A stretch of 64,000 nucleotides of DNA from Anthoceros angustus (GCA_010909165.1 VJWM01000025.1:434001-498000), one strand, 5' to 3'. Shown: positions 34,083-44,267, counted from the first letter of the stretch. Numbers and translations are program-made. Notes: generated by a model from the sequence alone, not told the origin.

Positions 34083-35822
34083 CTGGATGTGTATGAGGTC
34101 CACCAGGTTGAGTTGTTGTCCACAGCAGCCACTCCTACCCCGATCTTTCATAATGCGTTGCAGCTGGCCTATAATGCAAAGTTGGCCTCGGGGATCATCG
34201 TGCATCAGGCTAGGATCGCTGATGGATCTGTCCAGCCCACAGAGCCTCCACCCACAGTCACTAGCTTGGCGTAGCAGTGAATAGCGGCCACTTTGGGAGT
34301 GGATGAGTTCATTCACGCCCAAACACGCCAATCCAAAGGGAGGAGTTTGCGGATTGGAGGCGTTTCGACTCAAGACGCTAGAGAAAATCGATGAGCTTGC
34401 TAGCTTTGCTCGCAAGAAAGGGGAGACAGTCCAGATGACCTTTCGGAGGCTGCAGAAGTTGCGTGAAGGGACTGGAATGCTCACAGATTAGGAGGCAGTG
34501 GAGAAGTTCCTTACAGCGCTGGAAGGGGTCTCCTTGTTAAGTGCTGACAAGGTCGCCTCGTTGGAGGCATCCATTGCAGCCCTCACCACGCAGATGAGTA
34601 CACTCATTGCTAGCCTTAACTGTGGTGCCTCAGCTGCAGCGTCCAAGCCCGTAGGAGCGGCCGCACTTGTTCCTACGCCAAGTGAGGATGAAGAAGACTA
34701 TGGACCACCGCACCAAGCTTGCGTGGTTCACTGTTCGCCCATCATGGAGCATCCTCATCGTTACCAAAGAACATGGGTGGGTCAAGAATTGCAGCGATCG
34801 GCATTGCGGTGTGCATTGCCTCATCGGTAGTATCGGAGTTTCACGCAGCAAGCAGCAGCGTGACAAGGCAAAGGTTTCTTGCAAGTGGGTTTCCAAACAA
34901 AAAGTGAAGGGTGATGGAACCTTTGATAGGTACAAAGCCAGACTAGTTGCTAGAGGATTCTCACAAGTCCATAGTCTGGACTATCTTGAAACCTTTGCTC
35001 CAGTGGTAAAGTTGGCAACCCTATGAACATTATGTGCAGTGTCAGTGTATAAGGACTATGAACTGCAAATGTTTGACGTGAAGACAACTTTCCTACATGG
35101 GAAGCTTGACACAGAGATTTATATGTAACAGCCTCCCAGGTATGAGGTTAAAGGCAAAGAAGATTATGCCTGCAAATTGATCAAAACGCTGTATGGTTTA
35201 AAATCCAATATGGAATGGAATGTAGTCCTAGATGAGGAGCTACTAGCTTTAGGTTTTGTCAAAGGCAAAGATGATGGAAGTCTGTATGTTTACGTCAAGG
35301 GTGATGTGGTGTGCTACTTGGCAGTAGACTTGATACTTTCCAGTAACAGCCCAGTCTTCATCACGAAGATAACAGACCTTCTCACCAAGAAGTTTGAGAT
35401 GTCTAACCTTGGGCGTCTCCAAAGTTGTCTCGGCATACATATACAGCGCACTAGGGAGAAGAGGGTCATTACATTGACTCAACCTCGATATCTTTTGAAC
35501 AGTGCAAAGCCGCTGGGTCTTAAGGACGCTAAGCCAGTAGCTACACCTTTGCCAAGTGGCCTCAAGCTAAGCAAAGCTATGTCACCTACTACACAAGCTG
35601 ACAAACAAAAGACTGGGCTTCAGTGCCTTACCGTTAGGGTGTTGGAAAACTCATATATGCAGCTAACACCACCTGCCTTGAAGTAGCCTATGCAATGAGT
35701 GTGCTTTCTCAATATCTGGAAAACCTGGATAAGATCACTGGACTTGTGTTAAGCGGGTCATCATATACCTAATGGGACAAGATCACCGGACTTGTGTTAA
35801 GCGGGTCATCATATACCTAATG
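34083..35822 (+). mobile_element. Degenerate LTR-retrotransposon remnants: gag-like ORF plus Ty1/Copia reverse transcriptase
   Basis: 34303-34830 is a gag-like frame (KGETVQMTFRRLQKLREG ... EAVEKFLTALEGV) with an in-frame TAG at 34489. From about 34870 a Copia-type reverse transcriptase begins: KWVSKQKVKGDGTFDRYKAR, LVARGFSQ, then FDVKTTFLHGKLDTEIYM, LIKTLYGL, and GLKDAKPVATPLP to about 35690. The catalytic YVDD motif is replaced (CYLAVDLIL), and there are stops at about 35024 and 35127. After about 35733 the KRVIIYLMG segment is present twice. No LTRs, integrase or RNase H were found. Dead element, possibly two elements fused. Confidence 0.8.
35733..35822 (+). repeat. 48-bp tandem duplication in the Copia remnant
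   Basis: gatcactggacttgtgttaa and the following 28 bases (35733-35780) repeat from 35781 with one substitution near the start (actgg to accgg). The period of 48 keeps the frame (His-Trp/Arg-Thr-Cys-Val-Lys-Arg). Confidence 0.85.
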
Positions 35823-35861
35823 TAAACATTGAACTCCTCATGAGGAGTTCAATGTTTACAT
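35820..35861. repeat. Perfect 42-bp palindrome
   Basis: tgtaaacattgaactcctca is followed immediately by its exact reverse complement, and the flanking a/t pair extends it to 42 bp with no spacer. A second inverted pair lies just downstream (ggagcatga near 35882 and tcatgctcc near 35910), and the word actcctcaatgtt recurs between them. Confidence 0.9.
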
Positions 35862-36029
35862 CCTAACATTAACATCCTAAGGAGCATGAACTCCTCAATG
35901 TTAAGGAGATCATGCTCCTAATCTATGACAAGGTAACCCGGGAATAGGCTTTTCAGGCAGTCCACACATTTACCTACTCTCTTTTAGGCATGTAGGTGTT
36001 GGAGAGACTTTGAGGTGGGCAAGCACGAT

Positions 36030-36520
36030 CTTGATCGATTCAAAGCTGGGCAGCAGGTGCATGCTGATGTACTGGCCACTGGCGTTGAGCCTGGTTTGTT
36101 CGTTTCTTTTCACTTGGGGATGAGCGCAAGAGAGTAGGAGCTTGTAGGATTCCCAGTGTTTGTTTGACGGACAGGAGGCTCCCATGCGTAGCAGCTTTTC
36201 GTCGCCGAGGTAGCTGAGAATGCATGTGCAGGAAATGTGCAATGCCTTGGTATTTGTGAATGTCCTGAACTCTGGGTGTTCAGTTCGACTCCAGATAGGT
36301 GACCCGTCTGCAAAGTGCTCTCCAGATCAGACAGGAGGCTCCCATGCCTAGCAGCTCTTGTGTGCCACAAACACATGTAGTATGAGCCCAGTTAGCTGAG
36401 AGACATGGGCAGGAAACGTGCCATGCCTGGTGTTTGTGAACGTCCTCAACTCCGAGTCTCCAGTCCGATTCCAGACGCAGGACCGTCTGCAAAGTGCCAT
36501 ACATGTCTTGTGTGGACCAT
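36030..36520 (+). other. PPR gene fragment and a 160-185-bp tandem duplication
   Basis: 36044-36110 encodes AGQQVHADVLATGVEP, a PPR piece closest to positions 21500-21560. From about 36165 to 36500 a block containing aggaggctcccatg, a purine-rich middle and a tttgtgaa-tgtcct end is present twice with about 12% differences. No gene is supported here. Confidence 0.55.
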
Positions 36521-36652
36521 GTCCATGTGGGTGCATGTCTGCTAGGGTGAATTTTGCACGAAATACACCCACTTCAATTCCTTGCGAACTTTGGAACTCA
36601 CCAACATCATCCGACATAAACCAGGCTTGTGGATCCTGCTGCACCCTTCTCA

Positions 36653-38887
36653 TCAATGTCGGTCCCCACATGAACAAGACCCATCGAAGAAACGGTGCAC
36701 GCGGTGCGCATCTCTGACTATGATCTCTCGCTTCTCAACCCGTGACATGATTTTGGTGCCACTGTGGCAATCGTTGCACATGCGAAGGTTCTTCGTAACT
36801 AGCAAACTGGTGCCATCCGGAGTGTTTAGGAGACCATATGCCAAGGCCAGTTTCTCCGCGTGGCCACACAGTGCAGCTTCCTTCTCCTCCTCAGACATCC
36901 CAGACAGCACCGTCGCTGTTTGTGGCACATGGCCTCCTTCCTCCTTCAATCTCGAACTCACACTCATTATCTTTGTGAGCAGATCAGACCTTTCTTCTCC
37001 TACCATGAACTCGTGCACCTTGTTCTTCACCTCTATGCATGCCTTTGCAGGTTTCTTCCAAGCACCTGCAGACTTTCTGAGGCTCTCTATTCCATCTACC
37101 TCATCCCATCTGCCGGCATTCGCATAGATATTACCCAGGAGGACATAAGCACTCGCATTTTCAGGTTCTAATTGCACAATATGGTTAAAACATCGGTTTC
37201 CACGCTCTACATCACCATGACTTTTGCAAGCGCTCAGCAAAGTCTTCCATGCCACGGCAGCGCTCTTGACTGGCATAGCCTGCAAGATGTGCTCTGCCTC
37301 ATCAAGATAACCTGACCGCCCAAGGAGATCAACCAGGCAACTGTAGTGATAATCAGTAGGTACAATGCCGTAATCCTCTACCATCATCTTGAAATACTGC
37401 TGGCCGTCACTGACCAGGCCTGCGTGACTACATGCTACCAGGAGACACAGAAAAACAGCAGCATCTGGCTTAACAGCTTGCTCGCGCATCTCTCTGAAAA
37501 ACTCAATTGCCTTGGAACCATCGCCATATTCAGCATAGCCATTGAGCAGAGCACCCCAGGTCACCTCATCTTTCAGGGGCAACCTGTCAAACAGTCTTCG
37601 GGCATCCTCCAAGCTCCCACATTTTGCATACATGTCTACCAGGCAATTGCCAACAAGGACATCAGTTTCCAGTCCCCTTTCCTCTATCTGCGCATGCAGC
37701 TGTTTCCCCTGGTGCAGGGCTCCGACACCGGCACATGCTTGGACGAGGCAGACGAAAGTCACACGATTAGCAATGTCTTTACCCTCCATCTGCATGCTGG
37801 CATAAAGATCTAGAGCTTCCTGACACCGTCCTTGCTGAGCATATCCTCCAATCATGGCAGTCCATGCCACCACATCTCTGGTCGGCAATTCGTTAAACAC
37901 TCTTCGGGCAGCCTCCAAGCTCCCACATTTAGCATACATATTCACCAAGCTATTGCCCACGAAGATATCAGGCTGCACACCACTCGCCACTATATCAGCA
38001 TGAACCTCCTTGCCAGATATTAGATCCTCTGCAGAGGCACAGGCATTAAGGGCAGCTGCGAATACATGGTTGTCTGGCTTCACACATGACACCTGCATTT
38101 GTCTGTAAAGCGCCACAGCCTCCATGGAATAACCTTGTCGGGCATGAGCTAAGATGATGGAAGACCACATATAAGTGCTGGGAGTAGCCACTTTTGTAAA
38201 GACATTCCTTGCTTCCTCCAGCATACGATGAGAAGCATACATGCCCAGGATGTGATTGGCCAAAAACAGGTTGGATTCGTGCCCACTTCCGATAACAAGA
38301 GCATGGACTCGCCGTGCCAAGACCATATCCTTCTGTGCCTCGCACCTCTTCAGAACAAGATAGAAGAGAGACTCACTCACATGGCATCCTCGCTGCACCA
38401 AAAGTTCCAAGGCTTCGACAGCTGCCCCCAGCTGCCCTTCCTCGGAACTTGGCCCTTTGCCATCAACCATGGACTTGTCCCTCCGCTTGGAGTCCCACCT
38501 GGCTAACTGCGAATCCACCCAACCGGGCTTGTGAAAGCTGTTAAGCCACAGGGGCTCCTTGGAGCTCTTGTGCCTAAAGTCAGGATGTCGATGGTTTCTC
38601 TTATCGGTCCTGTTGTCCCACCACTGAGTAGGATCCAAGAAGAATTCTTGCCACAGAAGCTCCTGTCGCTCTACCTCCGCAACTCCTGCAGGGGCTGGTG
38701 GACAGCTGCGGAATACATATCCGCCATCTGACCCCATAGTGAGAGGCGCAGAGCTTGAGCTTGGATGCATCCATAAACTCTGCTGCTTTACCTCCACGTT
38801 GTCTTGATGCGTGAGAAACCAATTTGTGCGCCCAAGCTGCAAGCAATCCCGTGTGCTCTGAACTCCTGGAATGGAGGTACAAGCCAT
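36653..38887 (-). CDS. PPR protein with DYW:KP-type deaminase domain (candidate U-to-C editing factor), 744 aa
   Basis: Intronless, ATG 38887 to TGA 36653; in-frame ATGs further in are possible starts. Residues about 130-480 hold PLS repeats (MYAKCGSLEAARRVF, AWTAMIGGYAQQG, GKQLHAQIEERG), then E and E+ motifs (DLLGRSGYLDEAEHIL, WKTLLSACKSHGD). Where ordinary DYW proteins have a PGxSW box, this has KPAKA (about residue 612). The deaminase follows: HAE (about 676), CNDCH (about 704-708), a His-Arg-x-His stretch and CSCGD, ending Asp-Arg-His instead of Asp-Tyr-Trp. Family knowledge: the KPAxA box with altered C-terminus defines DYW:KP proteins, reported from hornworts, lycophytes and ferns and linked to U-to-C editing in organelles. 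All zinc and catalytic positions look present. It lies head to head with the next PPR gene, start codons almost touching. Confidence 0.9.
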   Translation of the reverse strand: MACTSIPGVQSTRDCLQLGRTNWFLTHQDNVEVKQQSLWMHPSSSSAPLTMGSDGGYVFRSCPPAPAGVAEVERQELLWQEFFLDPTQWWDNRTDKRNHRHPDFRHKSSKEPLWLNSFHKPGWVDSQLARWDSKRRDKSMVDGKGPSSEEGQLGAAVEALELLVQRGCHVSESLFYLVLKRCEAQKDMVLARRVHALVIGSGHESNLFLANHILGMYASHRMLEEARNVFTKVATPSTYMWSSIILAHARQGYSMEAVALYRQMQVSCVKPDNHVFAAALNACASAEDLISGKEVHADIVASGVQPDIFVGNSLVNMYAKCGSLEAARRVFNELPTRDVVAWTAMIGGYAQQGRCQEALDLYASMQMEGKDIANRVTFVCLVQACAGVGALHQGKQLHAQIEERGLETDVLVGNCLVDMYAKCGSLEDARRLFDRLPLKDEVTWGALLNGYAEYGDGSKAIEFFREMREQAVKPDAAVFLCLLVACSHAGLVSDGQQYFKMMVEDYGIVPTDYHYSCLVDLLGRSGYLDEAEHILQAMPVKSAAVAWKTLLSACKSHGDVERGNRCFNHIVQLEPENASAYVLLGNIYANAGRWDEVDGIESLRKSAGAWKKPAKACIEVKNKVHEFMVGEERSDLLTKIMSVSSRLKEEGGHVPQTATVLSGMSEEEKEAALCGHAEKLALAYGLLNTPDGTSLLVTKNLRMCNDCHSGTKIMSRVEKREIIVRDAHRVHRFFDGSCSCGDRH

Positions 38888-41640
38888 GTACCAGATATGT
38901 CTGGGTAGATGGGTGGATTGAACGGGGTACACTGTGCTTTACCAGAAAGCTGTCCTCTAATGGATTCAAGGGCCTTGGTTGCCAATGTCAAGGTCACCGG
39001 GTGCCCAAGCACATTACTGTCCAGCCCCAAATCCGGATCTAATGGCCGAGCGCGTGCTAATGCAACCAATGGCTGCGGCAATGGATCCACGCATGGGGAA
39101 GTCCCTGAATTCCGACAGAGTCGTTCCCGGAACGACCTCCAGCAGAAAGACTTACGCAAGCCAGGTTGGGCGGAGGAGCAAATGCAGCTGGCTAATGGGG
39201 ATATGGGGATGGCTCCTTGTGCCCCCGACACATGGTCCCGTTGGGGTGTGACGGCCGAGACCGTGAGCAAGTTATGTCACCAGGGTCATCTCACACAGGC
39301 TGTGGAGGATTTGGAGCTGCTGATGCAGACGGACCGTTGTATTTCCAAACCTCTCCTTTACACAGTCCTGAAGAAATGTGTAGCGAAGAAGGATCTCGTT
39401 CTGGGCAGTCGTGTACATGCTTTGACAGTGAAGCAGGGGTACCAGTCAGACACGTTCCTTGGTTTTCACCTCCTGCGAATGTATGCTTCCCATGGCAGAT
39501 TGCAAGACGCGATGGACGTGTTCGAAGTGGTTCCCAAACCAGATGCCTTCACCTGGTCTGCCATTATTTCTGTGCATGTCAAGCACGGGCAAGGCAAGCA
39601 GGCCATACAGCTGTATCATCGGATGAGGAGGTCCGGTGTGAAGCCAGACGGGCATGTGTTTGTGGCAGCCCTTCAGGCCTGTGCAAGGGGCGGAGACCTG
39701 AAATCTGGGCAGCAGGTGCATGCTGATGTGCTGGCCAGTGGGGTTAAGCCCGATCTGTTCGTGTGTAACGGCTTGGTGGACATGTATGCAAAGTGTGGCA
39801 GCTTGGAGGATGCTCAGAGAGTGTTTGATGGGCTTGGTCGAAAGATGTTGTGACGTGGAATGCCATGATAGCAGGATACTCCAGCAGGGAATGGGGCGGG
39901 AAGCCCTCCGTCTGTACAGTGTCATGCGACATGAAGGTGTCATTGCACCCGATTCTGTGACATTCGTGCCCACTTCCGATAACAAGAGCATGGACTCGCC
40001 GTGCCAAGACCATATCCTTCTGTGCCTCGCACCTCTTCAGAACAAGATAGAAGAGAGACTCACTCACATGGCATCCTCGCTGCACCAAAAGTTCCAAGGC
40101 TTCGACAGCTGCCCCAGCTGCCCTTCCTCGGAACTTGGCCTTTGCCATCAACCATGGACTTGTCCCTCCGCTTGGAGTCCCACCTGGCTAACTGCGAATC
40201 CACCCAACCGGGCTTGTGAAAGCTGTTAAGCCACAGGCTCCTTGGAGCTCTTGTGCCTAAAGTCAGGATGTCGATGGTTTCTCTTATCGGTCCTGTTGTC
40301 CCACCACTGAGTAGGATCCAAGAAGAATTCTTGCCACAGAAGCTCCTGTCGCTCTACCTCCGCAACTCCTGCAGGGGCTGGTGGACAGCTGCGGAATACA
40401 TATCCGCCATCTGACCCCATAGTGAGAGGCGCAGAGCTTGAGCTTGGATGCATCCATAAACTCTGCTGCTTTACCTCCACGTTGTCTTGATGCGTGAGAA
40501 ACCAATTTGTGCGCCCAAGCTGCAAGCAATCCGTGTGCTCTGAACTCCTGGAATGGAGGTACAAGCCATGTACCAGATATGTCTGGGTAGATGGGTGGAT
40601 TGAACAGGGGTACACTGCTTTACCAGAAAGCTGTCCTCTAATGGATTCAAGGGCCTTGGTTGCCAATGTCAAGGTCACCGGGTGCCCAAGCACATTACTG
40701 TCCAGCCCCAAATCCGGATCTAATGGCCGAGCGCGTGCTAATGCAACCAATGGCTGCGGCAATGGATCCACGCATGGGGAAGTCCCTGAATTCCGACAGA
40801 GTCGTTCCCGGAACGACCTCCAGCAGAAAGACTTACGCAAGCCAGGTTGGGCGGAGGAGCAAATGCAGCTGGCTAATGGGGATATGGGGATGGCTCCTTG
40901 TGCCCCCGACACATGGTCCCGTTGGGGTGTGACGGCCGAGACCGTGAGCAAGTTATGTCACCAGGGTCATCTCACACAGGCTGTGGAGGATTTGGAGCTG
41001 CTGATGCAGACGGACCGTTGTATTTCCAAACCTCCTTTACACAGTCCTGAAGAAATGTAGCGAAGAAGGATCTCGTTCTGGGCAGTCGTGTACATGCTTT
41101 GACAGTGAAGCAGGGGTACCAGTCAGACACGTTCCTTGGTTTTCACCTCCTGCGAATGTATGCTTCCCATGGCAGATTGCAAGACGCGATGGACGTGTTC
41201 GAAGTGGTTCCCAAACCAGATGCCTTCACCTGGTCTGCCATTATTTCTGTGCATGTCAAGCACGGGCAAGGCAAGCAGGCCATACAGCTGTATCATCGGA
41301 TGAGGAGGTCCGGTGTGAAGCCAGACGGGCATGTGTTTGTGGCAGCCCTTCAGGCCTGTGCAAGGGGCGGAGACCTGAAATCTGGGCAGCAGGTGCATGC
41401 TGATGTGCTGGCCAGTGGGGTTAAGCCCGATCTGTTCGTGTGTAACGGCTTGGTGGACATGTATGCAAAGTGTGGCAGCTTGGAGGATGCTCAGAGAGTG
41501 TTTGATGGGCTTGGTCGAAAAGATGTTGTGACGTGGAATGCCATGATAGCAGGATACTCCCAGCAGGGAATGGGGCGGGAAGCCCTCCGTCTGTACAGTG
41601 TCATGCGACATGAAGGTGTCATTGCACCCGATTCTGTGAC
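38280..41640. repeat. 1.68-kb tandem duplication spanning the 5' ends of two divergent PPR genes
   Basis: Sequence from gtgcccacttccgataacaa (38279) to about 39965 is repeated from 39966. It covers the first quarter of the DYW:KP gene and the first third of the plus-strand gene. The join is at a short shared word (attcgtg). The copies differ almost only by lost bases in short runs: cctctcc/cctcc, tgtgtag/tgtag, cactgtgctt/cactgctt, ccccc/cccc, gaaaag/gaaag. Each copy has some of the losses, so neither is intact throughout. Confidence 0.9.
38909..39966 (+). pseudogene. 5' part of a PLS-class PPR gene, cut by the duplication
   Basis: ATG 38909 (or in-frame ATGs at MDSRALVANVKV and MQLANGDMGMAP) opens a frame with an unstructured N-terminus, then PPRs (TVSKLCHQGHLTQAVEDLEL, DAFTWSAIISVHVKHGQ, MYAKCGSLEDAQRVFDG). 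One missing A in ggtcgaaaagatg shifts the frame, which stops at 39853. Homology continues to 39966 where the copied DYW:KP sequence begins. It supplies the intact 5' end lacking in the 41.1-kb gene: the two together would make one full reading frame if the duplication were collapsed. Confidence 0.8.
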
Positions 41641-43873
41641 ATTCGTGTGCCTCCTGCAGGCTTGTGCAAGTGTGGGTGCCCCAGCACTGGAGAACGGAAA
41701 GCAGATTCATGGCCAAATTAGAGAACGAGGACGAGAAGCTGATATGTTTGTAGCCAACAGTCTGGTGAACATGTATGCAAAGTGTGGCAGCTTGGGAGAA
41801 GCGCAGAGAGTGTTTGATGGACTTGGTCGGAAGGATGTGGTGACATGGAATGCCATGATAGCAGGGTATTCCCAGCAAGGCATGGGGCTGGAAGCTCTTC
41901 GTGTCTACACTGCTATGCAAGAAGAAGGCATGGCTGTACCTGATTCCGTGACATTTGTGTGCCTCCTGCAGGCATGTGCAAGTGTGGGCACCCTGGCCTT
42001 GGACAAGGGGAAGCATCTGCATGCACAAATCAGGGAAAGAGGACAAGAGGCTGATGTGTTTGTGGCCAGTAGTCTGGTGAACATGTATGCAAAGTGTGGC
42101 AGCTTGGAGGCTGCTCAGAGGGTGTTTGACGGACTTGATGGAAAAAGTGTGGTGACTTGGAACGCTTTGATTGCAGGGTATTCCCAGCAGGGCATGGGTC
42201 AGGAAGCCCTCCGTCTCTACATTGCTATGCAGGAAGCAGGCAGGGCTGTACCCGATTCTGTAACATTTGTGTGCCTCCTGCAGGCATGTGCAAGTCTTGG
42301 TACCTCGGCCTTGGAGAAGGGGAAGCTTCTTCATGCTGAAATTCGAGAACGGGGACAGGAGGCGGATGTCTTTGTAGCCAGCAGTCTAGTGAACATGTAT
42401 GCAAAATGCGGCAGCTTGGAGGACGCTCAGATTGTGTTTGATGGACTTGGTGAGAAAGATGTGGTGACATGGACTGGCTTGATAGCAGGGTATTCCCAGC
42501 AGGGTATGGGGCAGCAAGCCCTTCGTCTGTACACGTGTATGCAAGAAGAAGGCATTGCTGTACCCGATGCTGTGACGTTCGTGTGCCTCCTACAGGCATG
42601 TGCAAGTGTGGGCACCCCGTCGTTGGAGACAGGAAAGCAGCTTCATTTGCAGGTTAGAGAGCGTGGACTGGAAAGTGATGTGTTTGTAGCCAGCAGCTTG
42701 GTGAGCATGTATGCAAAGAGTGGCAGCCTGGAAGACGCTCAGATACTGTTTGATGGTCTTGGTGAAAAGACTGTTGTGACGTGGAATGCCATGATAGCAG
42801 CATATTCCCAGCAGAGCATGGGCCAGGAAGCCCTTCGTCTGTACAGAGCGATGCAACAAGAGGGCATGGCGGCACCCGATGCCGTCACATTTGTGTGCCT
42901 CCTGCAGGCCTGTGCAAATGTGGCAGCTTTGCATTTGGGAAGGCAGCTGCACGCACAGATTGTGGAACAAGGGCTTCTAATGGACGTGGTAGTAGCTGGC
43001 AGTTTGATTAACATGTATGGTAAGTGCGGGAGCATGGTGGATGCACAGCAGGTGTTCGATGTGTTGCCTGAAAGAAACGTCGTCATCTGGAGTGCACTGA
43101 TTGCCGGCTACACCTCTCAAGGACAGACCCAACTGGTCTTCGACTTGGTCCAGAGAATGAGCCGGGATGGAGTCCGACCAAACGGCATCACATTCCTCAG
43201 CGTACTGACAGCATGCAGTCATGCGGGTCTAGTGAAGAAGGGGTGGGAGCAGTTTGAGGCCATGAGCAGACGCCACGGCATCACTCCCACAGTGGACCAC
43301 TACACATGCATGGTGGATCTCCTGGGCCGTGCAGGACACCTGCACGAAGCACTAGCCTTGGTGAGATCAATGCCAGTATCTGCCAATGCTGATGTCTGGC
43401 ACACTCTGTTGGGTGCTTGTCGAAAGTGGAGTAACGTGGATGTGGGACGCCAGGCCTTCAAGGAAGCCTTGAAGCTAGAGAAGAAAGATGCTGCAGCATA
43501 CGTGCTGATGTCGAACATATACACTGCTGTCCAGATGTTGGAACAGGCAGAGGAGATGCAAACGAGGAGAAAAAGAATCAGGGCATGGAAACAGCCAGGT
43601 CAGAGCTGGTGGACGGACAAGGACGGACTGGTGCACAGTTTTTTGGTTGGGGAGGAGAAGTATCCCGACTATCAACCAAGCCTGAATCAGTTTTCCTCTA
43701 CAATGAAGACAAAAGGACATTGGCTACACATGGACTCATCAGCGGCAAACATTTCCGGGGTTACACGCGAAGCCCATTTGTCGGAGAAGCCCGTCATTAA
43801 TAGCATATGCCCTAAACCACATATCCGAGGATACTCCTCTGATAGTCGTGAAAAATCTTCGGGTCTGTGTTGA
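41099..43873 (+). CDS. Long PLS-class PPR protein, E+ type, 5' end frame-shifted and DYW domain lost by frameshift
   Basis: The open frame covers 41099-43873 (about 920 aa) but has no credible ATG at its start. The homologous upstream frame (from ATG about 40590) is broken by two 2-base losses at about 41033 and 41057 compared with 39350-39380. It contains some nine 104-aa PLS units, several nearly identical (312-nt period, for example at 41765, 42077 and 42389), then E/E+ motifs (DLLGRAGHLHEALAL, WHTLLGACRKW), PG box KQPGQSWW and LVHSFLVGEEKYPDY. After HLSEKPVI the frame departs from the DYW pattern. One base over, 43797-43880 reads LIAYALNHISEDTPLIVVKNLRV, a typical DYW segment, so the deaminase was lost by a frameshift. 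Likely organelle RNA-binding; functional state uncertain. Confidence 0.8.
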   Translation: MTVKQGYQSDTFLGFHLLRMYASHGRLQDAMDVFEVVPKPDAFTWSAIISVHVKHGQGKQAIQLYHRMRRSGVKPDGHVFVAALQACARGGDLKSGQQVHADVLASGVKPDLFVCNGLVDMYAKCGSLEDAQRVFDGLGRKDVVTWNAMIAGYSQQGMGREALRLYSVMRHEGVIAPDSVTFVCLLQACASVGAPALENGKQIHGQIRERGREADMFVANSLVNMYAKCGSLGEAQRVFDGLGRKDVVTWNAMIAGYSQQGMGLEALRVYTAMQEEGMAVPDSVTFVCLLQACASVGTLALDKGKHLHAQIRERGQEADVFVASSLVNMYAKCGSLEAAQRVFDGLDGKSVVTWNALIAGYSQQGMGQEALRLYIAMQEAGRAVPDSVTFVCLLQACASLGTSALEKGKLLHAEIRERGQEADVFVASSLVNMYAKCGSLEDAQIVFDGLGEKDVVTWTGLIAGYSQQGMGQQALRLYTCMQEEGIAVPDAVTFVCLLQACASVGTPSLETGKQLHLQVRERGLESDVFVASSLVSMYAKSGSLEDAQILFDGLGEKTVVTWNAMIAAYSQQSMGQEALRLYRAMQQEGMAAPDAVTFVCLLQACANVAALHLGRQLHAQIVEQGLLMDVVVAGSLINMYGKCGSMVDAQQVFDVLPERNVVIWSALIAGYTSQGQTQLVFDLVQRMSRDGVRPNGITFLSVLTACSHAGLVKKGWEQFEAMSRRHGITPTVDHYTCMVDLLGRAGHLHEALALVRSMPVSANADVWHTLLGACRKWSNVDVGRQAFKEALKLEKKDAAAYVLMSNIYTAVQMLEQAEEMQTRRKRIRAWKQPGQSWWTDKDGLVHSFLVGEEKYPDYQPSLNQFSSTMKTKGHWLHMDSSAANISGVTREAHLSEKPVINSICPKPHIRGYSSDSREKSSGLC

Positions 43874-44194
43874 TCATCGCACCCCCACAAAGTACATGTC
43901 TGGCAGCTGCCATCTGCCATCTGCTACGGGGAGAGAAAGCGATGGACGAACTCCTTCTCGAATATCTAGAACGCAGTTTCTCTAGGGGTTAACGATCTGC
44001 CCCATCCTGTTTATGAGACCTGGCGGTTGTCTTGCATGGTCGTGTATGAGGTAGCATGGCGTGGGATCTTGCTCCATGTGAGCTGGCAGCAATCAAAGAC
44101 TGCGTAATTGCGAACTTGGTTGTACACACGGCGGCAGTTGCAAGGTATCAGGCATGGTAACAAAATCATAACAGTGAACTGCTCCGGGGATGTC

Positions 44195-44267
44195 CGACCA
44201 CGCTGGGGATCGAACCCAGAATCTCTGGTTTCGTAGACCAGCGCCTTATCCATTGGGCCACGCGGCC
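44195..44267 (-). tRNA. tRNA-Arg(ACG)
   Basis: Read on the minus strand it folds into a complete cloverleaf of 73 nt: acceptor GGCCGCG pairs with CGTGGTC (two G-U pairs), D-loop with AATGGATAAGG, anticodon stem CTGGT/ACCAG with loop CTACGAA, and T arm CTGGG-TTCGATC-CCCAG. The anticodon is ACG. No intron and no encoded CCA. A T-run lies about 30 nt downstream. It resembles the nuclear plant gene. Confidence 0.95.

Noticed and set aside
34303-35690. Active Copia-type retrotransposon
   Set aside because: In-frame stops, a replaced YVDD motif and no LTRs or integrase show it is a remnant.
41123-42334. 403-codon open frame antisense to the long PPR gene
   Set aside because: It is the complement of near-identical PPR units; the repeated codons happen to lack antisense stops. 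Similar antisense frames appear under all the PPR genes.
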